Origin: a bacterium 0.1xD8-71
Lineage (GTDB): Bacteria; Bacillota; Clostridia; Lachnospirales; Lachnospiraceae
Assembly: GCA_003612405.1 (NCBI GenBank)
Contig: RAYR01000008.1
Location: forward strand, 124,001-188,000
Length of the DNA stretch: 64,000 nucleotides
Direction of reading: 5' to 3'
The position numbers and the translations under genes are program-made. Shown piece after piece: positions 27,073-34,760 of this stretch; position 1 is the first letter of the stretch, and every line of letters begins with the position of its first letter. The notes under the pieces were generated by a model, which saw nothing but the letters and a program-made list of their open reading frames with translations, made no database searches and was not told where the DNA came from.

Positions 27073-27381
27073 CTACTTCTCGTCTCCCCACACCCAGGTC
27101 TCTCTCTTCTGGCTCTTCTGCTTCCCCGACGCCCGCCTTCTTTTCTTCCCCACATCTATCAATTCAGTCGGGGCAAGCACCTGTTCCTGTACCAGTTGAT
27201 TCAAATTACCCAGTACGCCCAGTACGCGTAATACATTGAGCACATTTTCAACATTTACACTTTCTCCTTTTTCTATTCTGGCCACAGTTCTGAGTGCTAC
27301 TCCCGATCGCTCCGCCATCTGCGCCTGGGTCAGATTCATCGCTATCCTGCTCTCCTGTATTCTCTGCCCCAGTTCTTTCAT
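27073..27381 (-). CDS. hipB: HipB-type XRE antitoxin/repressor
   Basis: 102 residues from the ATG at 27381 (an in-frame ATG lies two codons earlier). The N-terminal helix-turn-helix LGQRIQESRIAMNLTQAQMAERSGVALRTVARIEKGES is followed by a helical segment and a basic tail (KKRRRASGKQKSQKR). In HipBA modules HipB binds operators and HipA. Here the antitoxin is intact while hipA downstream is broken. It starts 19 bases after the ABC permease gene, so it may be read from the transporter operon. Confidence 0.88.
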   Translation of the reverse strand: MKELGQRIQESRIAMNLTQAQMAERSGVALRTVARIEKGESVNVENVLNVLRVLGVLGNLNQLVQEQVLAPTELIDVGKKRRRASGKQKSQKRETWVWGDEK

Positions 27382-27399
27382 AATCATATGACCACTTTT

Positions 27400-28107
27400 C
27401 TACATCAGATCCCTGGTCTCCACCTTACAGACAGACAGGAACGCAAAAGCCACGGAAAGAATCGTCAACACAGTCATAAGGGGGACACTGGACCTAAGCG
27501 TAAGGTTACTGATGTTTCCCTGGGTCAGAAAAACCAGCACAAAGGATGTCACAATGGCCGCCTTGGAAGATTTCGCCGCAAGACCGATATACAAAGCGAT
27601 AAAAGCCTCTGAGACTGTAACCGCTGATCTGATGAGAAGCACTATATAGAAGCCAGAATCCGTCATGTCAAAGTCTATCGGAAACGCCGCTGTCATGAAG
27701 CAGGAACCTGCCAGGATACATCCGTATACAAACAACTTCGTAAGCACCAGCGCTGCAAAATCAAAGATCCATACCGCAAGCATCTGTGATACCAATATTT
27801 TCTGCCGTTTGATCGGATACGAAAACATCACGCCCATCGTTCCATTCCTGTATGCACTGATAATAAACGAGGACAGCATCACACCTCCCAATATCAGGAA
27901 CGCCATATTTGTAAACAGTTCAATGGAAGCTGAAATCATTTCATTCCCGGGTGCCGCATCCGGTACTCCCGTATCCGGATCATTGGCAATTCCCAGATAA
28001 GCCAATGAATAGATGAATAAAGTAATCAGTGCTGCCAGAACAATGACCTTTATGATATATTTACCAATATGATTCTTTTTCCATTCCAGTTTAATCAGTT
28101 TTAACAT
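27400..28107 (-). CDS. ABC-2 type transporter permease
   Basis: 235 residues with about six membrane helices (for example YIIKVIVLAALITLFIYSLAYLG, MAFLILGGVMLSSFIISAY). The start MLKLIKLEWKKN is typical of permeases of small two-part exporters. It partners the ATPase encoded 4 bases upstream. With the two-component system just before, it resembles antimicrobial-peptide or lantibiotic immunity transporters; substrate unknown. Confidence 0.88.
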   Translation of the reverse strand: MLKLIKLEWKKNHIGKYIIKVIVLAALITLFIYSLAYLGIANDPDTGVPDAAPGNEMISASIELFTNMAFLILGGVMLSSFIISAYRNGTMGVMFSYPIKRQKILVSQMLAVWIFDFAALVLTKLFVYGCILAGSCFMTAAFPIDFDMTDSGFYIVLLIRSAVTVSEAFIALYIGLAAKSSKAAIVTSFVLVFLTQGNISNLTLRSSVPLMTVLTILSVAFAFLSVCKVETRDLM

Positions 28108-28111
28108 ATCT

Positions 28112-29023
28112 CTACACCTCCGCAGTCAGTTTCAGGAAATAGTCTTCCAGGGTTTCTGCCTTTTGACCGATAGCCAATACCTGCACATCGGCAAGGGTCA
28201 GGGCCTTCGTGATCTCCTGTGTGGAGACAGCAGTGTCATAAATGCGGATCTGTCCGTCACCCATCACTTTAAAATTCGTAAGCCCAAGTTTTTCAGTAAG
28301 AACATAAGCCGCCTTTTCCTGCTGCCGCACAGAAAGCTCAATATAGGAAAGACTCATCTGTGCAATCTCCTTCATGCTGATTTCTTTCCGCATCCTGCCT
28401 CTATGAATCACGCCCACGGTATCCGCTATACTCTCTATTTCCGAAAGAATATGGGAGGATACCATGATGGTTGTGCCATATTCCGTGCACAAAGTTCTTA
28501 GCAGGCTGCGAATCTGTTTCATACCTGCCGGATCCAGTCCGTTGGTAGGTTCGTCCAGAATCAGAAGTTCCGGCTTACACAGAATGGCCCTGGCAATCCC
28601 CAGACGCTCCTTCATTCCCAGCGAATAATTTTTTACCGGCTGTCCTGCCGCATCGGTCAAGTCCAGCATATCAAGAGCACTTTCAATGCTTCCATGCTGA
28701 TAGTATCCCATGTACTCCCTGTGAAGCTTCAAGTTATCATAACCGGACATGTGCTCGTAAAACACCGGAAATTCAATGATGCTCCCCATTCGCCTTAACA
28801 CCTCATAGGACTGGGGCGTCAGCTTTTTCCCAAAAAGTTCAATCTCTCCCTGCGTTGGTTTCCAGAGATTGGTGATCATTTTCATGACCGTCGTTTTCCC
28901 CGCTCCATTCGGACCGAGAAACCCGTAAATCTCACCTTTTTTGATGTGTAGATCAATATCTGTTACCAGTTCTTTGCCGCCAATGGTCTTGGTCAGGCGG
29001 TTTGTTTGTAGAATATATGACAT
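28112..29023 (-). CDS. ABC transporter ATP-binding protein
   Basis: 303 residues from the ATG at 29023 (GGGAGG upstream). Walker A GFLGPNGAGKTTVMKMI, signature YSLGMKERLGIARA, Walker B PELLILDEPTNGLDP, switch His in VSSHILSE. It is of the BcrA/CcmA type with a ~90-residue C-terminal extension, as in bacitracin and lantibiotic immunity transporters. It couples to the permease downstream and is probably controlled by the RR/HK pair through repeats at 29065-29097. Confidence 0.95.
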   Translation of the reverse strand: MSYILQTNRLTKTIGGKELVTDIDLHIKKGEIYGFLGPNGAGKTTVMKMITNLWKPTQGEIELFGKKLTPQSYEVLRRMGSIIEFPVFYEHMSGYDNLKLHREYMGYYQHGSIESALDMLDLTDAAGQPVKNYSLGMKERLGIARAILCKPELLILDEPTNGLDPAGMKQIRSLLRTLCTEYGTTIMVSSHILSEIESIADTVGVIHRGRMRKEISMKEIAQMSLSYIELSVRQQEKAAYVLTEKLGLTNFKVMGDGQIRIYDTAVSTQEITKALTLADVQVLAIGQKAETLEDYFLKLTAEV

Positions 29024-29051
29024 TTTATCTGCCTCCCTTCCTCTAAGTACC

Positions 29052-29097
29052 ATTGTAACGGCTTATCTTTGCAAAACTCTTGCACAATTCTTACAAA
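29052..29097 (-). promoter_or_regulatory. Three 11-bp direct repeats before the ABC genes (candidate response-regulator site)
   Basis: On the plus strand three consecutive 11-mers read ATCTTTGCAAA (29065-29075), ACTCTTGCACA (29076-29086) and ATTCTTACAAA (29087-29097). The 11-bp period equals one helical turn, as for OmpR-family dimers. A -10 TACAAT (29052-29057, minus strand) lies 7 bases away with no good -35, as expected for an activator-dependent promoter. Confidence 0.6.
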
Positions 29098-29110
29098 TTT
29101 CTTTCGTTAT

Positions 29111-30040
29111 TTAATAACATATTCTTTTCAGCTGTAGCGTAAAGGTGGTCTGTATATGAGGGGTGCTGTCCAGAAGAATCTCCCCGCCCATCTGCAAGGC
29201 CAGGTTCCTGGCGATAGTCAGTCCCAGGCCGTTGCCCTGTACTTTTCGGCTCCTGGAATCCTCCATGGTAAAGAGCCTTTCAAACACATTCCCGGCAAAT
29301 GCCTTGTCAATTCCCTTTCCTTTATCGACCACATCCACATAGACATTCTGCTCGTCTGCCCGCAGAAAAACACCCAGATATTTCCCAGCCGAACCATAAC
29401 GGAGCACATTGGAGATAAGATTTGTCAGGATACGCTGCAAAGCTTCCTGATTCCCCTGAATGTAAACGGCAGTTTCCGGCACATCAATCTCCACCTCAAA
29501 CTCTGCCTCCGACAGCATCTCATAGAAATCCAGAACGGTTTCCCGGCAGACCTCGCTAAGATCCAGTCTGCCAAGTTCTATGTCCATGTCGCCCGCCTCT
29601 AATTTCGCCAGCGTAAAAAACTGATCGATCAGCTCCATAAGACTCCTTGCCTTCTGCTGGGTCTTTTGCAGCATTTCGGGGGAAGCCTCCCCGTTCATCT
29701 GCATAATCTCCAGATATCCCAGAATAACTGTCATAGGCGTTTTCATGTCATGGGATATATTGGACAACATCTTTCTGGAAGCCATCTCATACCGGCGGTA
29801 ATCGACTTTTATCCTCGACTGATTTTCCAACATCCTGTTAATCTGGGCTGCCAGTTCCATGAGCTCTTTATTATCCGTGAATACCATAATGCTCTCACCG
29901 CTGTCTGTATCCAGAATCTCTTTTAATTTACCATGCATTTCCCGTAGCTTTTTCTGCGTGCCGGTGCGGAATGTAATCTGCTGATAAACAATAACTGCCA
30001 TCAGGCATACAATGCATAGACTTAAGATAAATACAGGCAT
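29111..30040 (-). CDS. Sensor histidine kinase
   Basis: 309 residues from the ATG at 30040 (a GTG one codon earlier is also well placed behind GGAGG). One N-terminal membrane helix (VFILSLCIVCLMAVIVYQ) with almost no outside domain, then HisKA (SHDMKTPMTVILGYLEIM, phospho-His), and HATPase boxes N (NLISNVLRYG), G1 (DKGKGI), F (FERLF), G2 (GNGLGLTIA). The lack of an external sensor suggests that it senses through the membrane or the neighbouring ABC transporter. Pairs with the response regulator upstream. Confidence 0.93.
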   Translation of the reverse strand: MPVFILSLCIVCLMAVIVYQQITFRTGTQKKLREMHGKLKEILDTDSGESIMVFTDNKELMELAAQINRMLENQSRIKVDYRRYEMASRKMLSNISHDMKTPMTVILGYLEIMQMNGEASPEMLQKTQQKARSLMELIDQFFTLAKLEAGDMDIELGRLDLSEVCRETVLDFYEMLSEAEFEVEIDVPETAVYIQGNQEALQRILTNLISNVLRYGSAGKYLGVFLRADEQNVYVDVVDKGKGIDKAFAGNVFERLFTMEDSRSRKVQGNGLGLTIARNLALQMGGEILLDSTPHIQTTFTLQLKRICY

Positions 30041-30083
30041 CACATCCAGACCTCCCCTGTCGCTTTCCGACATCTTCACATTC

Positions 30084-30782
30084 TTATCTATCTGCAAATT
30101 TATAGCCGATTCCCCAGACAGTAAGCACATACCGGGGATTGCGGGAATCCTCTTCTATCTTATTGCGCAGTCTGCTGATATGCACATTGACGGCATTTTC
30201 GTCTCCCAGCCAGGCATCGTTCCACACCTGCGCATATATCTGTTCTTTGGTATATACCTTCTTTGGATTCTGCATGAGGAGCTTCAGGATTTCAAATTCC
30301 TTGGCCGTCAAATCTACTGTCTCTCCCCTTTTCATAACCGTATAGTCCGCCAGATTCATGACGATATCTCCGGCCTGTAACACTGCCGGGCTTTCGGAAG
30401 GTACACTGTCATAATGCATGGTTCTGCGAAGCGCGGCCTTGATCCGTGCCAGAACCTCCACCACGGAGAAGGGTTTTGTGATATAGTCGTCTGCCCCCAG
30501 ACCCAGGCCAAGGGTCTTATCACTCTCTGAATCTTTGGCAGAAAGAATAATGATGGGAACGTAACTTTCCCGGCGGATATGCTCCATAACACCCATACCG
30601 CTTAGTTTCGGTATCATCAGATCCAACAGCACAAGATCAAAAGCCTCCTTGTCAAATACATCACAGGCCTCCTGCCCGTCATAAGCACAGACCACCTCGT
30701 AATTCTCCGTTGCCAGATAGTTTCGCAGCATATCGCTGATTTCCGTATCATCTTCCACAAGTAAAATTCTGTATTGATCCAT
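30084..30782 (-). CDS. OmpR-family response regulator
   Basis: 232 residues from the ATG at 30782 (MDQYRILLVEDD; AAAGGAG upstream). Receiver domain with acidic pocket (VEDD) and phospho-Asp in LVLLDLMIP, Lys in TKPFS; C-terminal winged helix (~130-232, DLTAKEFEILKLLMQNP ... AVNVHISRLRNKIE). It probably activates the ABC genes through direct repeats. There is no room for a separate promoter after the metK terminator, so it may be read by leakage through that terminator. Confidence 0.95.
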   Translation of the reverse strand: MDQYRILLVEDDTEISDMLRNYLATENYEVVCAYDGQEACDVFDKEAFDLVLLDLMIPKLSGMGVMEHIRRESYVPIIILSAKDSESDKTLGLGLGADDYITKPFSVVEVLARIKAALRRTMHYDSVPSESPAVLQAGDIVMNLADYTVMKRGETVDLTAKEFEILKLLMQNPKKVYTKEQIYAQVWNDAWLGDENAVNVHISRLRNKIEEDSRNPRYVLTVWGIGYKFADR

Positions 30783-30803
30783 ACCGTGTGATTCTCCTTT
30801 ACC

Positions 30804-30840
30804 ACAAAAATTCCCCACACCCACAGGGTGCAGGGACTTT
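30804..30840 (-). terminator. Intrinsic terminator after metK
   Basis: Ten-base-pair stem (CCCTGCACCC with GGGTGTGGGG, including G-U pairs) and a 3-base loop, followed on the minus strand by AATTTTTG. The response-regulator gene begins only about 20 bases further on. Confidence 0.75.
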
Positions 30841-30859
30841 TTATTTCACAGTTGTCTTT

Positions 30860-32041
30860 TTACAGATATTTCTTTAAAGCATCCACCTTGTCCAGTTTCT
30901 CCCAGGGCAGATCCAAATCGTTACGGCCAAAATGTCCGTAAGCCGCTGTCTGTTTGTAAATCGGGCGGCGCAGATCAAGCATCTTGATGATACCTGCCGG
31001 TCTTAAGTCAAAGTTCTCACGCACGATCTCCACCAGCTTATCGTCGGCAATCTTACCGGTGCCGAAAGTATCTACCATAATGGAGGTAGGCTGTGCCACA
31101 CCGATTGCATAGGACAACTGAATCTCACACTTGTCAGCAATACCTGCCGCTACGATATTCTTAGCCACATAACGTGCTGCGTAAGCCGCGGAACGGTCAA
31201 CCTTAGTGCAGTCCTTGCCGGAGAAAGCGCCGCCGCCGTGACGGGCATATCCGCCGTAAGTATCCACGATGATCTTACGGCCTGTGAGACCTGCATCGCC
31301 GTGAGGGCCGCCGATAACGAAACGGCCTGTAGGATTGATAAAGAATTTGGTCTGATCATCCACCAGCTCTTTCGGAAGAACCGGATCGAACACATACTTC
31401 TTGATATCTTCATGAATCTGTTCCTGTGTCACATCGTCGTCATGCTGGGTAGACAATACCACCGCCTCAAGACGCACCGGCTTGCCTGCCTCGTCATACT
31501 CTACGGACACCTGGCTTTTACCATCCGGTCTTAAATATTTCAGTGTGCCGTCCTTACGAACCTTGGTCAGCTGTAATGCCAGCTTGTGTGCCAGGTCGAT
31601 CGGATAAGGCATATACTCTTCTGTCTCATTGGTCGCATAACCGAACATCATACCCTGATCGCCTGCTCCTGTGTCAAGGTCATCTGTCTGCTCACCCTTC
31701 TTGGCCTCCAGAGCCTTGTCCACGCCCATGGCGATATCTGCGGACTGTTCGTCGATTGCCACGAACACGGCACAGGTATTGCCGTCAAACCCATACTCAG
31801 ATTTGGTATAACCAATCTCTTTTACGGTGTCACGCACAATTTTCTGCATGTCCACATAGGCATTGGTAGTAATCTCACCGGTCACCAGCACAAATCCTGT
31901 GCACACTGCCGTCTCACAGGCCACACGGCTCATGGGATCTTTCTCCATGCAGGCATCGAGGATGGCGTCTGAGATGGCATCACAGACTTTGTCGGGATGC
32001 CCTTCTGTTACTGATTCGGATGTAAATAATCTTTTTTCCAT
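30860..32041 (-). CDS. metK: S-adenosylmethionine synthetase
   Basis: 393 residues. It makes SAM from methionine and ATP. Motifs: [67 protein letters not shown]. The start has an ideal GGAGG site. A SAM-I riboswitch lies about 1.2 kb upstream on the same strand with a degenerate gene between; metK also has its own predicted promoter and folded leader. Confidence 0.97.
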   Translation of the reverse strand: MEKRLFTSESVTEGHPDKVCDAISDAILDACMEKDPMSRVACETAVCTGFVLVTGEITTNAYVDMQKIVRDTVKEIGYTKSEYGFDGNTCAVFVAIDEQSADIAMGVDKALEAKKGEQTDDLDTGAGDQGMMFGYATNETEEYMPYPIDLAHKLALQLTKVRKDGTLKYLRPDGKSQVSVEYDEAGKPVRLEAVVLSTQHDDDVTQEQIHEDIKKYVFDPVLPKELVDDQTKFFINPTGRFVIGGPHGDAGLTGRKIIVDTYGGYARHGGGAFSGKDCTKVDRSAAYAARYVAKNIVAAGIADKCEIQLSYAIGVAQPTSIMVDTFGTGKIADDKLVEIVRENFDLRPAGIIKMLDLRRPIYKQTAAYGHFGRNDLDLPWEKLDKVDALKKYL

Positions 32042-32055
32042 TTTTCCTCCATTCC

Positions 32056-32168
32056 GAAGCGTTTTATCTTAGTATTATTTGTGACGCTTCTGCACTATGC
32101 AATCTATTTTAATCGAGTAAAACATTTGGATACCAACTGTAATCCAAAGATTAACCCGACAGTTGCCC
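32056..32168 (-). promoter_or_regulatory. Structured metK leader
   Basis: Minus-strand RNA starting near 32168 can form helix TTTGGAT/ATCCAAA (32142-32148 with 32125-32131). The loop of that helix contains ACAGTTG, complementary to CAACTGT at the very 5' end (32159-32165). The two 7-bp helices are alternatives or a strained pseudoknot. A further hairpin GAAGCGT/ACGCTTC (32084-32090 with 32056-32062) stands just before the ribosome binding site. It does not match a known riboswitch class that I can name. Confidence 0.4.
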
Positions 32169-32175
32169 CGTTTAA

Positions 32176-32204
32176 ATCTTATCCCTGATGCCGATTTAAT
32201 GTAA
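32176..32204 (-). promoter_or_regulatory. Proximal metK promoter
   Basis: Minus-strand -35 TTACAT (32199-32204), 17-bp spacer, -10 TAAGAT (32176-32181). It overlaps the 3' end of the degenerate membrane gene. Confidence 0.5.
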
Positions 32205-33030
32205 TGCCATATAATAATAACACATCATAACAATCGGCATACAGAATGTATAGGCAGTCAACAGTATGCTCTGACTCACCTTTGTCTCATATCTTTTTGT
32301 GCAGCGATAACTGTTTATGACAAGCAGAATCCCTACCGCTCCCAACACGCAGGTTTCTATGATAAGGCAGACCGGCTCCAAGGCTTCACCCAGCCTGATC
32401 ATATAACTCCACAGACAGACACTGTCCTCCAGGCTGTCCAGATATTTGCTCTTTCCCATAGAATCACACAGCGCTGTTATCCATGAATGTTTCATGAGAT
32501 AGATTGAATTCAGGCTTTTGGGATAATTGCCCCACTGCCTGGCCACTGACAACAGGATTTCCGGTGAAGCAAACACCAGCAGTATAGTCAGCACTATTTT
32601 ATTCCGGTCAGATGTCATCATGGCGCATATTTTTCCGCTGACACAAGCCGTCACGATATGCAATAGATACAGGAATAATTTGGTCCAGCATATGCTTAAA
32701 AAATCTGTTGCCAGCAGCGTTCAGCTTACCGTATGTATCACCCACAATGGCAGGTTACAGACGCATAACGGCAATATCCACAGATAATTCCCGCCGCAGT
32801 TCTCATGCATGGCTCCACGTATGTTCTGCGCTGTGTATACATAGAATTCATCCAATCTGCCTTTAAAGAACAGATCCCAAAAATTTAAGCTCCATGCTGT
32901 CAGGGAATCCACATCTTCATATTCAAAGGTAATTAACATCAGCAGACCTGTAAATACTGCAACAAAAATCAGGAAAATATATGAATTATATTTTACCCCC
33001 CCCCCTAATAATTTCCATCCATTTTTTCAT
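32196..33030 (-). pseudogene. Degenerate membrane-protein gene between SAM riboswitch and metK
   Basis: Starts at an ATG (33028-33030) with a GGAGGAG site. After 8 codons comes a run of ten G (minus strand, 32996-33005) that puts the frame off by one; with nine G the frame would continue as GVKYNSYIFLIFVAVFTGLL and run on. A second lesion, TGA at 32721-32723, interrupts it in frame; the protein reads coherently on both sides (NLPLWVIHTVS, then TLLATDFLSICWTKLFLYLL). Without lesions it would be a ~277-residue protein with several membrane helices. Family not recognised. Confidence 0.8.
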
Positions 33031-33073
33031 GACATTCTCCTCCATTTAAAGTAATTTACTTCGTAAGATTAAC

Positions 33074-33124
33074 AAATCGAGCAAGCTCGATTGCGAGATC
33101 CGCTCCGCGGCCTCGGTTAAGCGG
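33074..33124 (+). repeat. REP-like intergenic repeat, copy B
   Basis: Hairpin AATCGAGC/GCTCGATT (33075-33092) followed by the conserved palindrome with arms CGAGATCCGC and GCGGCCTCG (33094-33115) and then GTTAAGCGG. It lies between the riboswitch terminator and the degenerate gene. Confidence 0.7.
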
Positions 33125-33142
33125 TAAACTTTCCTGATAATA

Positions 33143-33182
33143 TAAAAAGATCCACCAATTTCTCACGAAATAAGCGGACCCG
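33143..33182 (-). terminator. SAM-riboswitch expression-platform terminator
   Basis: Minus-strand hairpin pairing GTCCGCT...ATTTC with GAAAT...GGTGGAT (several G-U pairs), then CTTTTTATA. Its 5' arm contains CTTATT, which can instead pair with AATAAG of the riboswitch P1 3' strand, giving the usual antiterminator choice. Confidence 0.8.
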
Positions 33183-33200
33183 ACAGTCGATAATCAAATC

Positions 33201-33311
33201 CTCTTATTGTTCGATCTGTCTGTGACAGCATTTCGCTCAGGTTGGCACCTTCCTCTAGGGGGTTGCCGTGGCTTCATAGATCCTATGTATCTCCACCACT
33301 CTGAATAAGAG
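33201..33311 (-). ncRNA. SAM-I (S-box) riboswitch
   Basis: Minus-strand RNA with P1 CTCTTATT/AATAAGAG (33304-33311 with 33201-33208), the core AGTGGTGGAG, the P2/kink-turn region around TATGAAGCCACGGCAACC, and AAGGTGCCAACCTG. These are the diagnostic conserved blocks of SAM-I. It switches a downstream terminator in response to S-adenosylmethionine. The first gene downstream is the degenerate membrane gene, then metK. Confidence 0.95.
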
Positions 33312-33345
33312 AAACTTACAATATGGAATTTTCATATCTGTAGAT

Positions 33346-33374
33346 ACAATACACCCTAACAGGGATTCTGTCAA
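33346..33374 (-). promoter_or_regulatory. Promoter of the SAM riboswitch transcript
   Basis: Minus-strand -35 TTGACA (33369-33374), 17-bp spacer, -10 TATTGT (33346-33351); transcription would start about 25 bases before the aptamer. Confidence 0.75.
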
Positions 33375-33383
33375 TAGATAAAA

Positions 33384-34676
33384 TCAGCCGACTTTCAGCT
33401 TGAATTTCTGCAAATCACGTTCTGTGGTAACCAGATCAATCTGCGCTCCCAGACTCTGTAATTTCAAGTGAAAATCTTCATATCCACGTTCGATATACTT
33501 GATATCATCCACCGTGGTAATGCCATCTGCTGCAAGACCGGCAATCACAAGAGCAGCGCCTGCACGCAGATCCGGGGCTGTGATATTGGCTCCGGTATAT
33601 TTGGGCACACCGTCAATAATTGCCGTGTTACTCTCTACCTTAATGTTAGCCCCCATGCAGGTAAGCTCGTCCACATATTTGAAACGGTTTTCAAAGATGC
33701 TCTCCGTCACGATACTGGTTCCCGCAGAAAGTCCAAGCGCCACGGTGATCTGTGGCTGCATGTCCGTCGGAAACCCCGGATAAGGCAATGTCTTGACATG
33801 GGTATGTCCAAGGGGTTTGGCCGCCACCACGCGCACCGCATCATCAGACTCCTCAATCTCACAGCCAATCTCCAGGAGTTTGGCGCTGATAGACTCCAGA
33901 TGCTTGGGAATGACATTCTTGACTGTCACATCTCCCTTGGTCACCGCAGCCGCAAACATGAACGTCCCCGCCTCAATCTGATCCGGAATAATACCATATT
34001 CCGTACCGTGCAGTTTCGCCACACCTCTGATACGGATCACATCCGTACCTGCGCCCTTGATATTGGCGCCCATACTGTTCAGAAAGTTCGCCAGATCAAC
34101 TACATGAGGCTCTTTGGCAGCATTTTCAATCACTGTCTGTCCCTCTGCCATGACAGCCGCCATCATCACATTCATGGTAGCGCCCACTGTCACCACATCC
34201 ATGTAGATATGATTCCCTTTCAGCTTCTTCGCCTCTGCGTTAATCAATCCATGTTCAATTCCAACTTCGGCTCCCAGCGCACGAAATCCCTTAATATGCT
34301 GGTCAATTGGCCGAAGTCCTATATTACATCCGCCCGGAAGTGCCACTTCCGCCTTGCTGTATTTACCAAGCAGCGCCCCTAACAGATAATAAGAGGCCCT
34401 GATCTTCTTGATATAATCACCCTTAATCACCAGATTGTGAACCTGTGAGGCATTGATTTTTACCGTATGTCTGTCAACCCGGTTAATCACAACACCTATG
34501 CTCTCCATCGCCTGCATCATTACATTGGTATCTCTGACATCAGGCACATTTTCTATCAATACGGTCTCATCCGCCATCGTGGCCGCCGCAAGAATCGCCA
34601 ACGCCGCATTTTTAGCTCCGCCGATCTCCACCTCGCCGACTAACGGATTCCCACCTTTAATCGCATATTGTTCCAT
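33384..34676 (-). CDS. murA: UDP-N-acetylglucosamine 1-carboxyvinyltransferase
   Basis: 430 residues. It transfers enolpyruvate from PEP to UDP-GlcNAc, the first committed step of peptidoglycan synthesis. The two-domain inside-out barrel is complete; the active-site Cys loop reads LPGGCNIGLRPIDQH, so it should be sensitive to fosfomycin-type inhibition. Also GGAKNAALAILAA at the N-terminus and DLRAGAALVIAGLAA near the C-terminus. Own promoter at 34725-34752. Confidence 0.97.
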   Translation of the reverse strand: MEQYAIKGGNPLVGEVEIGGAKNAALAILAAATMADETVLIENVPDVRDTNVMMQAMESIGVVINRVDRHTVKINASQVHNLVIKGDYIKKIRASYYLLGALLGKYSKAEVALPGGCNIGLRPIDQHIKGFRALGAEVGIEHGLINAEAKKLKGNHIYMDVVTVGATMNVMMAAVMAEGQTVIENAAKEPHVVDLANFLNSMGANIKGAGTDVIRIRGVAKLHGTEYGIIPDQIEAGTFMFAAAVTKGDVTVKNVIPKHLESISAKLLEIGCEIEESDDAVRVVAAKPLGHTHVKTLPYPGFPTDMQPQITVALGLSAGTSIVTESIFENRFKYVDELTCMGANIKVESNTAIIDGVPKYTGANITAPDLRAGAALVIAGLAADGITTVDDIKYIERGYEDFHLKLQSLGAQIDLVTTERDLQKFKLKVG

Positions 34677-34724
34677 TTATGTTACTTGCCTTTCTCACAC
34701 AAAAATGCCAAACATATAACTATC

Positions 34725-34752
34725 AGTATACCATAATTTACCCATTTGTAAA
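34725..34752 (-). promoter_or_regulatory. Promoter of murA, overlapping a hairpin after the M23 gene
   Basis: Minus-strand -35 TTTACA (34747-34752), 16-bp spacer, -10 TATACT (34725-34730). The -35 lies within the small palindrome CCCATTTgtAAATGGG (34741-34756), which may also end the upstream transcript. Confidence 0.6.
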
Positions 34753-34760
34753 TGGGCAGA

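Larger units (their letters stand above)
33031..33383. other. 353-base gap filled by riboswitch, terminator and repeat
   Basis: No gene. From murA towards metK it holds a promoter (33346-33374), a SAM-I riboswitch (33201-33311), an intrinsic terminator (33143-33182) and REP-like repeat copy B (33074-33124). Confidence 0.85.

Noticed and set aside
33468..34382. A 304-codon open frame on the plus strand
   Set aside because: It is antisense to murA, has no ribosome binding site and its translation (rich in His, Arg, Cys) looks like a shadow of the real gene.
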